Shown piece after piece: positions 41,894 through 49,257 of a stretch of 49,257 nucleotides of DNA; position 1 is the first letter of the stretch; every line of letters begins with the position of its first letter. The position numbers and the translations under genes are program-made. This DNA comes from Oscillospiraceae bacterium (GTDB lineage: Bacteria; Bacillota; Clostridia; Oscillospirales; Ruminococcaceae), in contig JAQXHC010000048.1 in assembly GCA_029007035.1 (NCBI GenBank), positions 1 to 49,257 on the forward strand, written 5' to 3'. The notes beneath the pieces were generated by a model, which saw nothing but the letters and a program-made list of their open reading frames with translations, had not been told where the DNA came from and did no database searches.

Positions 41894-43147
41894 ATGAAAC
41901 TTAGAGAGTTTGAGAACATAAAATTTACAGACGGCGGAGTCTGTGCGGCGAAGGGTTTCAGAGCAAACGGGATCCAGTGCGGACTGGCGCATTCCGGGGC
42001 ATCTGTTACGAAGAAAAAGAACGACCTTGCGCTGATAGTTTCCGATAAGGAATGTACAGCAGCAGCCGTTTATACGACAAACAAGGTCAAGGGCGCACCA
42101 ATCATTGTAACGAAGGAGCATATCAGAAATGGCAGGGCGCGTGCGGTAATCGTCAACTCGGTTAATGCCAACACCTGCAATGCGGACGGAGTTGAAAAGG
42201 CAGAAATGATGTGCCGCCTTGCTGCAAAGGAACTAGGAATTGACGAGAACGATGTGATAGTTGCGTCAACGGGCGTAATTGGTCAGATTCTGCCCATTGA
42301 ACCGATTGCAGGCGGAATGAAAGAACTTGCCGAGGGACTGACCTATGACGGAAATCCCCGTGCCGTTGAAGCTATAATGACCACCGACACCATGCCAAAA
42401 GAAGTTGCTGTGCAGTTTGAAATGGGCGGAAAGACCTGCACAATGGGCGGTATGCTCAAGGGCAGCGGCATGATTCACCCGAATATGGCAACTACACTTA
42501 CCTTTATCACCACAGATGCTGATATTTCCGCGGAGCTGCTTCAGCGTGCTCTCAGTGACGTTGTAAAGGTTACGCTCAACAGAGTAAGCGTTGATGGTGA
42601 TACATCCACAAACGACATGGTATGCGTGCTTGCTTCGGGAACAGCGGAAAATATTCCCGTAACTAAAGAAAATGCGGATTTTGAGATGTTCAGGAATGCT
42701 CTGTATGCTTTGATGATGAATCTTGCGAGAATGATGGCACGTGACGGCGAGGGAGCTACCAAGCTCATCGAGTGTGCAGTATCGGGTGCGGATACGGATA
42801 AAACTGCGGAAATCGTGGCAAAATCGGTAATCACATCGAGTCTTTTCAAGGCGGCAATGTTCGGCGAGGATGCAAACTGGGGACGGATTCTGTGTGCAGT
42901 GGGATATGCTGACGCGGAGTTCGATATAAATGAGGTGAACGTAAAAATCGGTTCGGAGAAGGGCTTTATTGACGTTTGTAAAAATGGTGCGGGAGTTGAA
43001 TTTTCCGAGGAAAAGGCAAAGGAGATTCTCGGCGAGGAGGTCATAGAAATCATCATCAGCATTGGAAACGGCGGCGGAAAGGCTGTTTGCTGGGGCTGCG
43101 ACCTCACCTACGATTATGTTAAGATCAACGGCGATTACAGAAGCTGA
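41894..43147 (+). CDS. argJ: Glutamate N-acetyltransferase / ornithine acetyltransferase
   Basis: 417 residues. Self-cleavage site in KGSGMIHPNMAT-TLTF: the second Thr becomes the catalytic N-terminus of the beta chain. Also AAVYTTNKVKGAP and the C-terminal GGGKAVCWGCDLTYDYVKINGDY. Transfers acetyl from acetylornithine to glutamate, so the pathway runs as a cycle. GGAGTGA is ahead of the ATG. Confidence 0.96.
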   Translation: MKLREFENIKFTDGGVCAAKGFRANGIQCGLAHSGASVTKKKNDLALIVSDKECTAAAVYTTNKVKGAPIIVTKEHIRNGRARAVIVNSVNANTCNADGVEKAEMMCRLAAKELGIDENDVIVASTGVIGQILPIEPIAGGMKELAEGLTYDGNPRAVEAIMTTDTMPKEVAVQFEMGGKTCTMGGMLKGSGMIHPNMATTLTFITTDADISAELLQRALSDVVKVTLNRVSVDGDTSTNDMVCVLASGTAENIPVTKENADFEMFRNALYALMMNLARMMARDGEGATKLIECAVSGADTDKTAEIVAKSVITSSLFKAAMFGEDANWGRILCAVGYADAEFDINEVNVKIGSEKGFIDVCKNGAGVEFSEEKAKEILGEEVIEIIISIGNGGGKAVCWGCDLTYDYVKINGDYRS

Positions 43148-43163
43148 GGCACGGTGAATAGTA

Positions 43164-43829
43164 ATGTTTGATAATGAAAGAGATAATGAATACATAAGAC
43201 CATCCGAGGACTATATTGCGGACTGCGGCATTGACGACTGCAATACGGGCAGCGAAGAATTTCACAGTACGATGCACGAAATTCCTCAAAGCGACAGCCT
43301 CAGCAGCTATTTCAATCAGATGCTCACGCTGGAAGAGAGATTGCTCTGGGTCGGACAAAGAGACAGGCGCGCTCCAATGAAAGCTAAGGGTACGTCCGGT
43401 TTAATGCTGATTTTTCCTGTATTCTGGCTTGGCTTTTCGATTTTCTGGACGCTCGGCGCAACGGCAGCAGGCGGTGTTTTCGGACTTTTCGGTATTCCGT
43501 TCATAGTTGTCGGAATATTTTTGTTCAAGCAGTTTCTGGGCGGCGGTGGCGGACAGAAATATGCCATAACCAATATGCGCGTTATTACTGTTTCTAAAAA
43601 GGGGATTATCTCCAATAATCTTGAGGATTTGGGAGGAATTGCCGTGTACGACTGCGGAAACGGCTTCGGTTATGTCAGTTTTCAGACGGCTAATGCTTTT
43701 CAGTTGGGTACGAGCAGAAATGGTCAGTATATGCCGGCTTCGGCGCTCACGGGATTCTACGGCATAAGAAATCCCGGAGAGGTTTATAAAATTCTCAACG
43801 ATGCGGTCTGTCGGAGCAAAAGAAAATGA
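43164..43829 (+). CDS. Membrane protein with bacterial PH-like domain
   Basis: 221 residues. An acidic N-terminal tail (about 1-55) is followed by LEERLLWVGQRDRRA, two membrane helices (about 78-97 and 100-121) and then a strand-rich domain KYAITNMRVITVSKKG with a Gly-rich GFGYVSFQTAN segment, as in bPH membrane proteins (DUF304/PF03703-like). Function unknown. It starts 16 bases after argJ, so probably shares its transcript. Confidence 0.7.
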   Translation: MFDNERDNEYIRPSEDYIADCGIDDCNTGSEEFHSTMHEIPQSDSLSSYFNQMLTLEERLLWVGQRDRRAPMKAKGTSGLMLIFPVFWLGFSIFWTLGATAAGGVFGLFGIPFIVVGIFLFKQFLGGGGGQKYAITNMRVITVSKKGIISNNLEDLGGIAVYDCGNGFGYVSFQTANAFQLGTSRNGQYMPASALTGFYGIRNPGEVYKILNDAVCRSKRK

Positions 43830-43980
43830 ATAATTGTCGCTTTTTTGGACATTCATCGGAAACTTTTTCAATTTGCCATGCAAAATAATTGCTCAGGCTT
43901 CAGAGCATCTCATGTGATTTCGGTTCGACTTAAAATAAAGCATTTTTCCGAATTAAACGTAGCATAAAAGGAGAATTATA

Positions 43981-45036
43981 ATGAAATTAAAATACATTGC
44001 AGCTTTGCTTGCAGCTGTATCGCTTACAGCCTGTACAGACTCGGGAACTAAGAATGAAAGTGTTTCGGAAGCAACATCAATTGCTGAAGAAAGCGAGAGT
44101 TCAGCAGAAAATACTGCAGCGAATACAACTGAAAATACCGAAGAAAAAGAAACAACAACTGTGGAAGAACCGGCTTCTCAGGTCAATGAAAAGGACAGGG
44201 TGCCTTTGACAGATGAGGAATTAAGTTATGTAAGTGAAAAAGCTGTTAACGCTTTTATGGAAGCTCTGGAAAAAGGGGATGTTGCGACTGTTGCAATGTA
44301 TTGTAACTCCACGGAAGCTGCGGTAAACAGCTGGATTTCATCGGTTAAAATCGATAGCTTTGAAATTGTCGGCAATTATAAGGAAGCCTTTAAGAATTCA
44401 TCCGGAGAGAATTATGAAAAATATTATACTCTCGTAAAAGCAGATGTTTCTTCAGGCGATGGGAAAGTTTTTACAGAAGAAAATGAATTATACAAATTCT
44501 ATGGGCCTGATGCAACGGGTCCTATCGGAGAGATAATTCCGGATAGCAGCAATAATGAGCAGGACGGTAATTATCAGCTTTCAAGACTTTGTGAAAACTA
44601 TGAAATCCAAATAGGGAAAGATTTTTCTGAAGGCGGAGCAAATACTGTTTTAGAAATCCCGTACGCTTATACAATTCTGAGACAATTCGGTTATGTAAAC
44701 CATAATGAAATCAATTCAATGGAAGAGCTTACATCGGCAGTCATGGATAACATTGCTCTGGAAAATATTGAATGGGATCACTCGGAACTTGCGTATAACG
44801 ATGACCTGTACGAAGAATATGAAATTCCGCCAAAGGGAAGTTCATGGCTGTATTATGGTATTTCTGCAATCACAGACAATAAAATAACGATTGATTATTA
44901 TGCTGATATGTTCGGATTTGCAGCTGCAAAAACCGTGGAATATTCTTATAAAACAAATGAGAACGGAACACCGTGTATTACTGCCGTAAATACTGTAAAT
45001 GACTATGGGTTTGAGATTTCGTTCGGTTCGGTATAA
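43981..45036 (+). CDS. Lipoprotein, unknown function
   Basis: 351 residues. AAAGGAG upstream; signal with lipobox LTAC (Cys18), a long Ser/Thr/Glu/Asn-rich linker (about 20-75), then two alpha/beta regions: one starting DEELSYVSEKAVNAFMEALEKGD (about 80) and a second from about 205 to the end. The first resembles nuclear-transport-factor-2-like or DUF4878-type folds in pattern, but I am not sure. Extracytoplasmic. Unlike its arg neighbours in composition (more AT-rich), it may be a later insertion. Confidence 0.75.
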   Translation: MKLKYIAALLAAVSLTACTDSGTKNESVSEATSIAEESESSAENTAANTTENTEEKETTTVEEPASQVNEKDRVPLTDEELSYVSEKAVNAFMEALEKGDVATVAMYCNSTEAAVNSWISSVKIDSFEIVGNYKEAFKNSSGENYEKYYTLVKADVSSGDGKVFTEENELYKFYGPDATGPIGEIIPDSSNNEQDGNYQLSRLCENYEIQIGKDFSEGGANTVLEIPYAYTILRQFGYVNHNEINSMEELTSAVMDNIALENIEWDHSELAYNDDLYEEYEIPPKGSSWLYYGISAITDNKITIDYYADMFGFAAAKTVEYSYKTNENGTPCITAVNTVNDYGFEISFGSV

Positions 45037-45107
45037 TCTTTTAATGATAGCTCTTCCGTCAGAGAATACTCTGTCTATAATACGAAATATGAAAAAGGAG
45101 AATATAT

Positions 45108-45974
45108 ATGGAATCAATTCCGAATTATACGCGGGCGCAGGTGCTGATTGACGCGCTCCCTTACATACAGAAATACAATAATAAAATACTTGTTGTTAAA
45201 TACGGCGGCAACGCTATGACGAACGCGATGCTCAAGGACGCAGTTATGACCGATATTGTACTGCTTTCACTGGTCGGAGTAAAAGTAGTTCTCGTTCACG
45301 GAGGCGGACCTGAAATCAGTGATATGCTTAAAAGATTGCAAATCGAAAGCCGCTTTATTGACGGACTGAGATATACCGATTCCGATACGATCGACGTTGT
45401 AAAAATGGTTCTCGCAGGCAAGGTCAATAAGGAACTTGTACAGCGCCTTGCACATCACGGCGGAACAGCTATCGGACTCTGCGGAATCGACGGAGGAATG
45501 CTTAAAGCAGAGCGTGCCGAGGGAACTGAGGGACAGGATTTAGGATATGTAGGCGATATTGTAAGCGTCAATACAAAGCCGATAACCGATGCTCTTGCCA
45601 ACGGAAATATTCCGGTTATCGCGACGGTTGCAACCGACGACGACGGGAATACATATAACATAAACGCAGATACAGCTGCAGCAAGAATAGCTGCGGAGCT
45701 TGGGGCGGAAAATCTCATTCTTATGACCGATATTGCGGGGCTGCTCCGCGACAAGAGCGACCCGTCCACCCTTATCCCGGAGGTAAATGTCAGTGACGTG
45801 CCGTTCCTGAAGCGTCAGGGAATTATTTCGGGAGGAATGATACCGAAGATCGACTGCTGTGTCGAAGCTGTCAGACGCGGCGTAAGCAAAACTGTTATCA
45901 TCGACGGCAGAGTGCCTCATTCCATACTGATCGAGATCCTTTCCAGCGAGGGTATCGGAACTCAGTTTAAATAA
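45108..45974 (+). CDS. argB: Acetylglutamate kinase
   Basis: 288 residues. KYGGNAM (ATP-binding Lys), LVHGGGPEISDML (substrate), RIAAELGAENLILMTDIAGLL and GGMIPKIDCCVEAV. Phosphorylates N-acetylglutamate. The N-terminal extension with ARAQVLIDALPYIQKY is typical of the arginine-inhibited hexameric type, so feedback inhibition is likely. AAAGGAG precedes the ATG. Confidence 0.97.
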   Translation: MESIPNYTRAQVLIDALPYIQKYNNKILVVKYGGNAMTNAMLKDAVMTDIVLLSLVGVKVVLVHGGGPEISDMLKRLQIESRFIDGLRYTDSDTIDVVKMVLAGKVNKELVQRLAHHGGTAIGLCGIDGGMLKAERAEGTEGQDLGYVGDIVSVNTKPITDALANGNIPVIATVATDDDGNTYNINADTAAARIAAELGAENLILMTDIAGLLRDKSDPSTLIPEVNVSDVPFLKRQGIISGGMIPKIDCCVEAVRRGVSKTVIIDGRVPHSILIEILSSEGIGTQFK

Positions 45975-46018
45975 TTACGAAATATACAAAAAATTTACCA
46001 CAATCATGCCTAAACTTA

Positions 46019-46048
46019 TTGATTTTGCAACCTGATGAGCGTTATAAT
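46019..46048 (+). promoter_or_regulatory. argD: Possible promoter of argD
   Basis: TTGATT (46019-46024), 18-base spacer, TATAAT (46043-46048). No ARG box recognised near it. Confidence 0.5.
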
Positions 46049-46110
46049 TATATATAGGTAACAAGATCAATTCGGTGCAGGGCAGTATCGGATTGAAAGG
46101 AGAGTTCGAC

Positions 46111-47277
46111 TTGAACACTATCGAAAAATTTAATGAACACGTTATGCAGACCTATGGAAGATTCCCCCTCGTTGTGGAAAAAGGCAGCGGAGTATGCTGT
46201 GTCGGTGAGGACGGAAAGAGATACATAGATTTCGGAAGCGGCATTGGTACGAATTCTCTCGGCTACTGTGATGACAAATGGGCTGACGCTGTGTGCGCCC
46301 AGGTCAGGTCAGTCCAGCATACCTCCAATTATTACTATACCAAGGTTCAGGCGGATTTTGCGGATATGCTCTGCAATGCCGCAGGCTACAGCAGTGTGTT
46401 TTTCGGCAACAGCGGCGCAGAGGCAAACGAGTGTGCCATCAAGCTTGCAAGAAAATACAGCTTCGATAAGTACGGCAGGAACAGACACAACATTATCACA
46501 CTTGTAAACTCATTCCACGGAAGGACTCTTACAACTCTTTCTGCTACGGGTCAGGATGTTTTTCATAATTATTTCTTCCCGTTCACCGAGGGCTTTGTAA
46601 ATGTGCGCGCCAACGATATTGATGACCTTAAAGCCAGACTTGATGATACAGTCTGCGCGGTTATGCTCGAATACGTTCAGGGAGAGGGCGGAGTTATCGC
46701 TCTTGAACAGGATTTTGTTGATACGGTGTTTAAGCTCTGTGAAGAAAAAGATGTATTGGTAATCGCTGACGAAGTTCAGACCGGAGTCGGTCGTACCGGA
46801 AAATTTCTTGCTGGAGACTGGTTCGGTCACAAGGCGAATGTAACCACTCTTGCAAAAGGACTCGCGGGAGGAGTTCCGATAGGAGCGTGTCTCGCCGGCG
46901 ACAAGTGCGCGGATGTTCTGACAAAGGGAACCCATGGCTCAACATTCGGCGGAAATCCTATTGCCTGTGCTGGCGGAAAAGCTGTAATCGAGCGGGTTAC
47001 AGGCGATGGCTTCCTTGAAAGCGTCAGGGAAAAGGCTGAATACATTAAGACGGAGCTTCTTAAAATCAACGAAGTCGACTCCGTAAGCGGACTTGGTATG
47101 ATGATAGGCATTAAGCTCAAAACAAAGAACGCGGCAGATGTTGTGGGAAAAGCTCTTGAAAACGGACTGCTTCTGCTTACAGCAAAGGATAAGGTAAGAC
47201 TTTTGCCGCCGCTGACGATTGAGAAAAGTGATTTGGAGGATGGATTGTTGATACTGAAGAAGATACTGGAGGAATGA
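46111..47277 (+). CDS. argD: Acetylornithine aminotransferase
   Basis: 388 residues from TTG 46111, chosen because AAAGGAGAG is six bases ahead; an in-frame GTG at 46075 is a weaker option. FGNSGAEANECAIKLARKY, GRTLTTLSATGQ, DEVQTGVGRTGKFLAGD, and the PLP lysine in TLAKGLAGGVPIGA. Transfers an amino group from glutamate to acetylglutamate semialdehyde. Confidence 0.95.
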   Translation: MNTIEKFNEHVMQTYGRFPLVVEKGSGVCCVGEDGKRYIDFGSGIGTNSLGYCDDKWADAVCAQVRSVQHTSNYYYTKVQADFADMLCNAAGYSSVFFGNSGAEANECAIKLARKYSFDKYGRNRHNIITLVNSFHGRTLTTLSATGQDVFHNYFFPFTEGFVNVRANDIDDLKARLDDTVCAVMLEYVQGEGGVIALEQDFVDTVFKLCEEKDVLVIADEVQTGVGRTGKFLAGDWFGHKANVTTLAKGLAGGVPIGACLAGDKCADVLTKGTHGSTFGGNPIACAGGKAVIERVTGDGFLESVREKAEYIKTELLKINEVDSVSGLGMMIGIKLKTKNAADVVGKALENGLLLLTAKDKVRLLPPLTIEKSDLEDGLLILKKILEE

Positions 47278-47281
47278 TTCT

Positions 47282-47749
47282 ATGGAATTGGTAGTATTGC
47301 CAAAAGGAGGCAAATTTGTAGTACAGGACAAAAAATCCAGACTTCTCTATACCGTCAAAAAGAAAGCATTCGGTTCAAGGTTTATACTGCTTGATGCAAG
47401 CGAGTACAATCTTTATACACTTTTACAGACAGATGACGGTAAAAAGCCTGCTTTTAAGATAATCCTCAATGAACAGACATTTATGAATCTTACTTGTAAA
47501 TCGCTGTTTCTTGACCCAACTATCGAGGGCGAAGGAAACGGCATGAGATTCTCCTTGGCAAGTCAGGACCGCAGAAATTTCAGAATAATCAAGAACGATG
47601 CGGAAGTCGGCTCTATAAAGACCCTGACTACTGTATCGGGTGATCTGCATTATGAAATAGAAATTGAAAATACGGCTTTCGACGACTATATTCCGCTGTT
47701 TGCCATTGTTATTGAAAGGGCATTCGGCGACATAAACAAAAATAAGTAA
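47282..47749 (+). CDS. LURP-one/Tubby-like small protein
   Basis: 155 residues, four bases after argD, with AAAAGGAGG not at the start codon but inside the gene; translation is probably coupled to argD. The strand pattern FVVQDKKSRLLYTVKKKAFGSRFILLDASEYNLYTLLQ and the later GSIKTLTTVSGDLHYEIEIEN resembles the LURP-one-related (Tub-like) barrel. Such proteins have no agreed role in bacteria. Confidence 0.6.
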   Translation: MELVVLPKGGKFVVQDKKSRLLYTVKKKAFGSRFILLDASEYNLYTLLQTDDGKKPAFKIILNEQTFMNLTCKSLFLDPTIEGEGNGMRFSLASQDRRNFRIIKNDAEVGSIKTLTTVSGDLHYEIEIENTAFDDYIPLFAIVIERAFGDINKNK

Positions 47750-47771
47750 TCAGGATTGAAAGGATTAACAG

Positions 47772-48677
47772 ATGAAACATTTACTTAAAATGCTCGATCT
47801 GAGCACAGAGGAAATACTTGACATACTCAATCTTGCCGATCAGCTCAAATATGAGCTGAAACACGGCATTCCGCATCCCCACCTCAAAGGGAAGACTCTC
47901 GGAATGATATTCCAGAAGGCTTCAACACGCACCCGTGTGTCATTCGAGACCGGGATGTATCAGCTTGGCGGTTATCCGCTGTTCCTGTCGTCCAACGATC
48001 TGCAGATCGGAAGAGGCGAGCCGGTTCAGGATACAGCGAGAGTTCTTTCGCGCTATCTTGACGGAATCATGATTCGTACCTTTGAGCAGAAAGAGGTTGA
48101 GGCTCTTGCAGAATACGGCAGTATCCCGATAATCAACGGACTTACAGATTTCTGCCATCCTTGTCAGGTTCTTGCCGACCTTATGACAATCCGTGAGGTC
48201 AAAGGCAGTTTTGAGGGACTGAAAATGTGCTTCATCGGCGACGGAAATAACATGGCGAATTCCTTGATTGTAGGCTGTCTCAAGGTTGGAATGGCTGTAT
48301 CAATAGCTTGTCCTGACGATTATCAGCCTCCGAAAGAAATTCTTGATTTTGCTGAGAAGTATGACTGCTTCGAAATGACTGATTCACCCATGCAAGCTGC
48401 AAAGGATGCAGATGTTCTCATCACCGACGTATGGGCTTCAATGGGTCAGGAGGGCGAAGCTGAGAAGAGAAAAGCAGCGTTCAGGGGTTATCAGATCAAC
48501 GACGAGCTTATGTCTGCTGCTCACGGCGACGCAATGGTTCTTCATTGTCTGCCGGCTCACCGCGAGGAAGAAATCACCGAAAAGGTGTTTGAGGCTCATG
48601 CTGCTGAAATATTTGAGGAGGCTGAAAATCGTCTCCATGCACAGAAAGCGGTTATGGTAAAGTTAATGGCTGACTAA
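47772..48677 (+). CDS. argF: Ornithine carbamoyltransferase
   Basis: 301 residues, AAAGGA upstream. Carbamoyl phosphate site KASTRTRVSFETG, HPCQVLADLMT, MANSLIVGCLK and the ornithine site HCLPAHREEE. Forms citrulline. Ends the arginine gene block, followed by a palindromic repeat and terminator. Confidence 0.97.
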   Translation: MKHLLKMLDLSTEEILDILNLADQLKYELKHGIPHPHLKGKTLGMIFQKASTRTRVSFETGMYQLGGYPLFLSSNDLQIGRGEPVQDTARVLSRYLDGIMIRTFEQKEVEALAEYGSIPIINGLTDFCHPCQVLADLMTIREVKGSFEGLKMCFIGDGNNMANSLIVGCLKVGMAVSIACPDDYQPPKEILDFAEKYDCFEMTDSPMQAAKDADVLITDVWASMGQEGEAEKRKAAFRGYQINDELMSAAHGDAMVLHCLPAHREEEITEKVFEAHAAEIFEEAENRLHAQKAVMVKLMAD

Positions 48678-48683
48678 TAATAA

Positions 48684-48737
48684 TTAAAGCAACACCGCAC
48701 AAAGCTGTCATGCGTTCATTGTGCGGTGTTGCTTTAA
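48684..48737. repeat. TTAA-ended palindromic repeat, short form, perfect arms
   Basis: TTAAAGCAACACCGCACAA (48684-48702) and TTGTGCGGTGTTGCTTTAA (48719-48737) are an exact 19-base inverted repeat around a 16-base loop. The best-preserved copy of the family. Confidence 0.85.
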
Positions 48738-48740
48738 AAG

Positions 48741-48767
48741 CCTGTTGGGATTCCCGACAGGTTTTTT
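48741..48767 (+). terminator. Terminator of the arginine block
   Basis: CCTGTTGGGA / TCCCGACAGG stem (48741-48761) with six T following, right after the palindromic repeat. Confidence 0.9.
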
Positions 48768-48822
48768 ATAATACTCATCATTTTTCGGTACCTGTCGCAG
48801 ATGTAAAAGCGGACAGGTAGGC

Positions 48823-49044
48823 TTGCTTGGGCTGCTTATTGTGGTGTTCCAGCCAAATAATAAGTTAAGAGCAGAAACAGAGGAAAATATATATGAAACA
48901 GAGATTTATGACATGGAAATTGATGAAACGTTACAAAATAACTGTGAGGTCGAAGAGATAAAAAGGTATAAGAAGATGCTTAATGATGGCTTGATAACGG
49001 AAGAAGAATTTTCGGAAAAAAAGAAGCAGATTCTTGGAATATAA
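48823..49044 (+). CDS. SHOCT-domain protein, possibly truncated
   Basis: 73 residues from TTG 48823 (AGGTAGG nearby). The C-terminus IKRYKKMLNDGLITEEEFSEKKKQILGI is a clear SHOCT (short C-terminal) domain, normally attached to a longer protein. The N-terminus has a short hydrophobic LLGLLIVVFQ. In the same frame upstream is CRRCKSGQ without a start codon, which hints at the remains of a zinc-ribbon-plus-SHOCT protein whose 5' end has been lost. Start and integrity are uncertain. Confidence 0.5.
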   Translation: MLGLLIVVFQPNNKLRAETEENIYETEIYDMEIDETLQNNCEVEEIKRYKKMLNDGLITEEEFSEKKKQILGI

Positions 49045-49128
49045 AACGAATGGTATTAGAATATGGAACATTAATCCGTTTTGTCTAAATTGCACAAAAT
49101 ATTAACTAAAACCCGCATTATCTTTTAC

Positions 49129-49158
49129 TTGACAAACACAAGAGAGCTATGGTATAAT
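49129..49158 (+). promoter_or_regulatory. First of two tandem strong promoters at the window's right edge
   Basis: TTGACA (49129-49134), 18-base spacer, TATAAT (49153-49158). Hairpin-forming sequence follows (CTTCAAGGAGAGCTTGAGG and GTGACGGTATCAC). Confidence 0.75.
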
Positions 49159-49230
49159 AAACGAGTCGCTTCAAGGAGAGCTTGAGGTGACGGTATCACA
49201 AAGAAACCGAAAAAAATATCGAAAAAGGTA

Positions 49231-49257
49231 TTGACAAGAAGGAAGAAACGTGATATA
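49231..49257 (+). promoter_or_regulatory. Second tandem promoter, cut by the window edge
   Basis: TTGACA (49231-49236), 17-base spacer, TATA (49254-49257) at the last base of the window. About 100 bases downstream of the first promoter, a layout typical of rRNA operons. Confidence 0.6.

Noticed and set aside
42266..43195. Minus-strand frame of 309 codons opposite argJ
   Set aside because: Composition is typical of a reverse-complement shadow; argJ on the plus strand has all family motifs.

Overview
The window looks like a chromosomal segment from a strictly anaerobic, fermentative low-to-mid GC Firmicute, most likely a Ruminococcus-like member of the Oscillospiraceae. The evidence is Gram-positive style strong ribosome binding sites, a T-box leader, a Rex-AdhE-[FeFe]-hydrogenase block, Spo0A-family and Agr proteins, ECF-type vitamin uptake, and a gene set resembling what I recall for Ruminococcus albus hydrogen metabolism. 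I could run no searches; names rest on motifs read from the translations.

Layout. 1-3350: a left-edge-truncated lipoprotein, small secreted or unknown proteins, and a PadR / HAAS-type membrane protein / secreted protein operon. 3354-4280: a LysR regulator. 4440-13341: one tight operon of rex, adhE, an APH-fold kinase, two tandem thioredoxin-like [2Fe-2S] proteins, a PAS-containing putative sensory [FeFe]-hydrogenase (HydS type), a PP2C/SpoIIE phosphatase and a second [FeFe]-hydrogenase. 13495-16437: coenzyme A genes (coaX, a PanT-like ECF S component, coaBC). 16533-17873: an acidic lipoprotein. 18066-31883: a T-box(Leu)-preceded branched-chain amino acid cluster (leuA, ilvB, ilvN, ilvC, unknown, ilvD, leuC, leuD, leuB, AAA ATPase, ilvA, ridA). 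31999-34364 (minus strand): agrB, a 42-residue AgrD-like peptide, a stand-alone Spo0A DNA-binding domain protein, and a Spo0A-like regulator whose receiver domain has lost its phosphorylation aspartate. 34572-36816 (minus): hydF and a lactate/malate dehydrogenase family gene. 37132-48677: arginine genes (argG behind three ARG-box-like sites, then argH, argC, argJ, argB, argD, argF) with four unrelated small genes between them. The right edge holds a SHOCT-domain ORF and two near-consensus tandem promoters that may precede an rRNA operon.

How the parts fit. HydF matures the H-clusters of the two hydrogenases. Rex, AdhE, the LDH-family enzyme and the hydrogenases together dispose of reducing equivalents as ethanol, lactate or H2. 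The BCAA and arginine blocks give near-complete leucine/valine/isoleucine branches and a cyclic (ArgJ) arginine pathway. The most unusual region is the agrBD locus: no AgrC/AgrA is present, the predicted autoinducer ring would be closed by serine rather than cysteine, the agrB promoter carries a LytTR/AgrA-like direct repeat, and the downstream genes are two atypical Spo0A-family proteins. A family of TTAA-ended palindromic repeats (seven candidate copies, some degenerate) is scattered through the intergenic regions.
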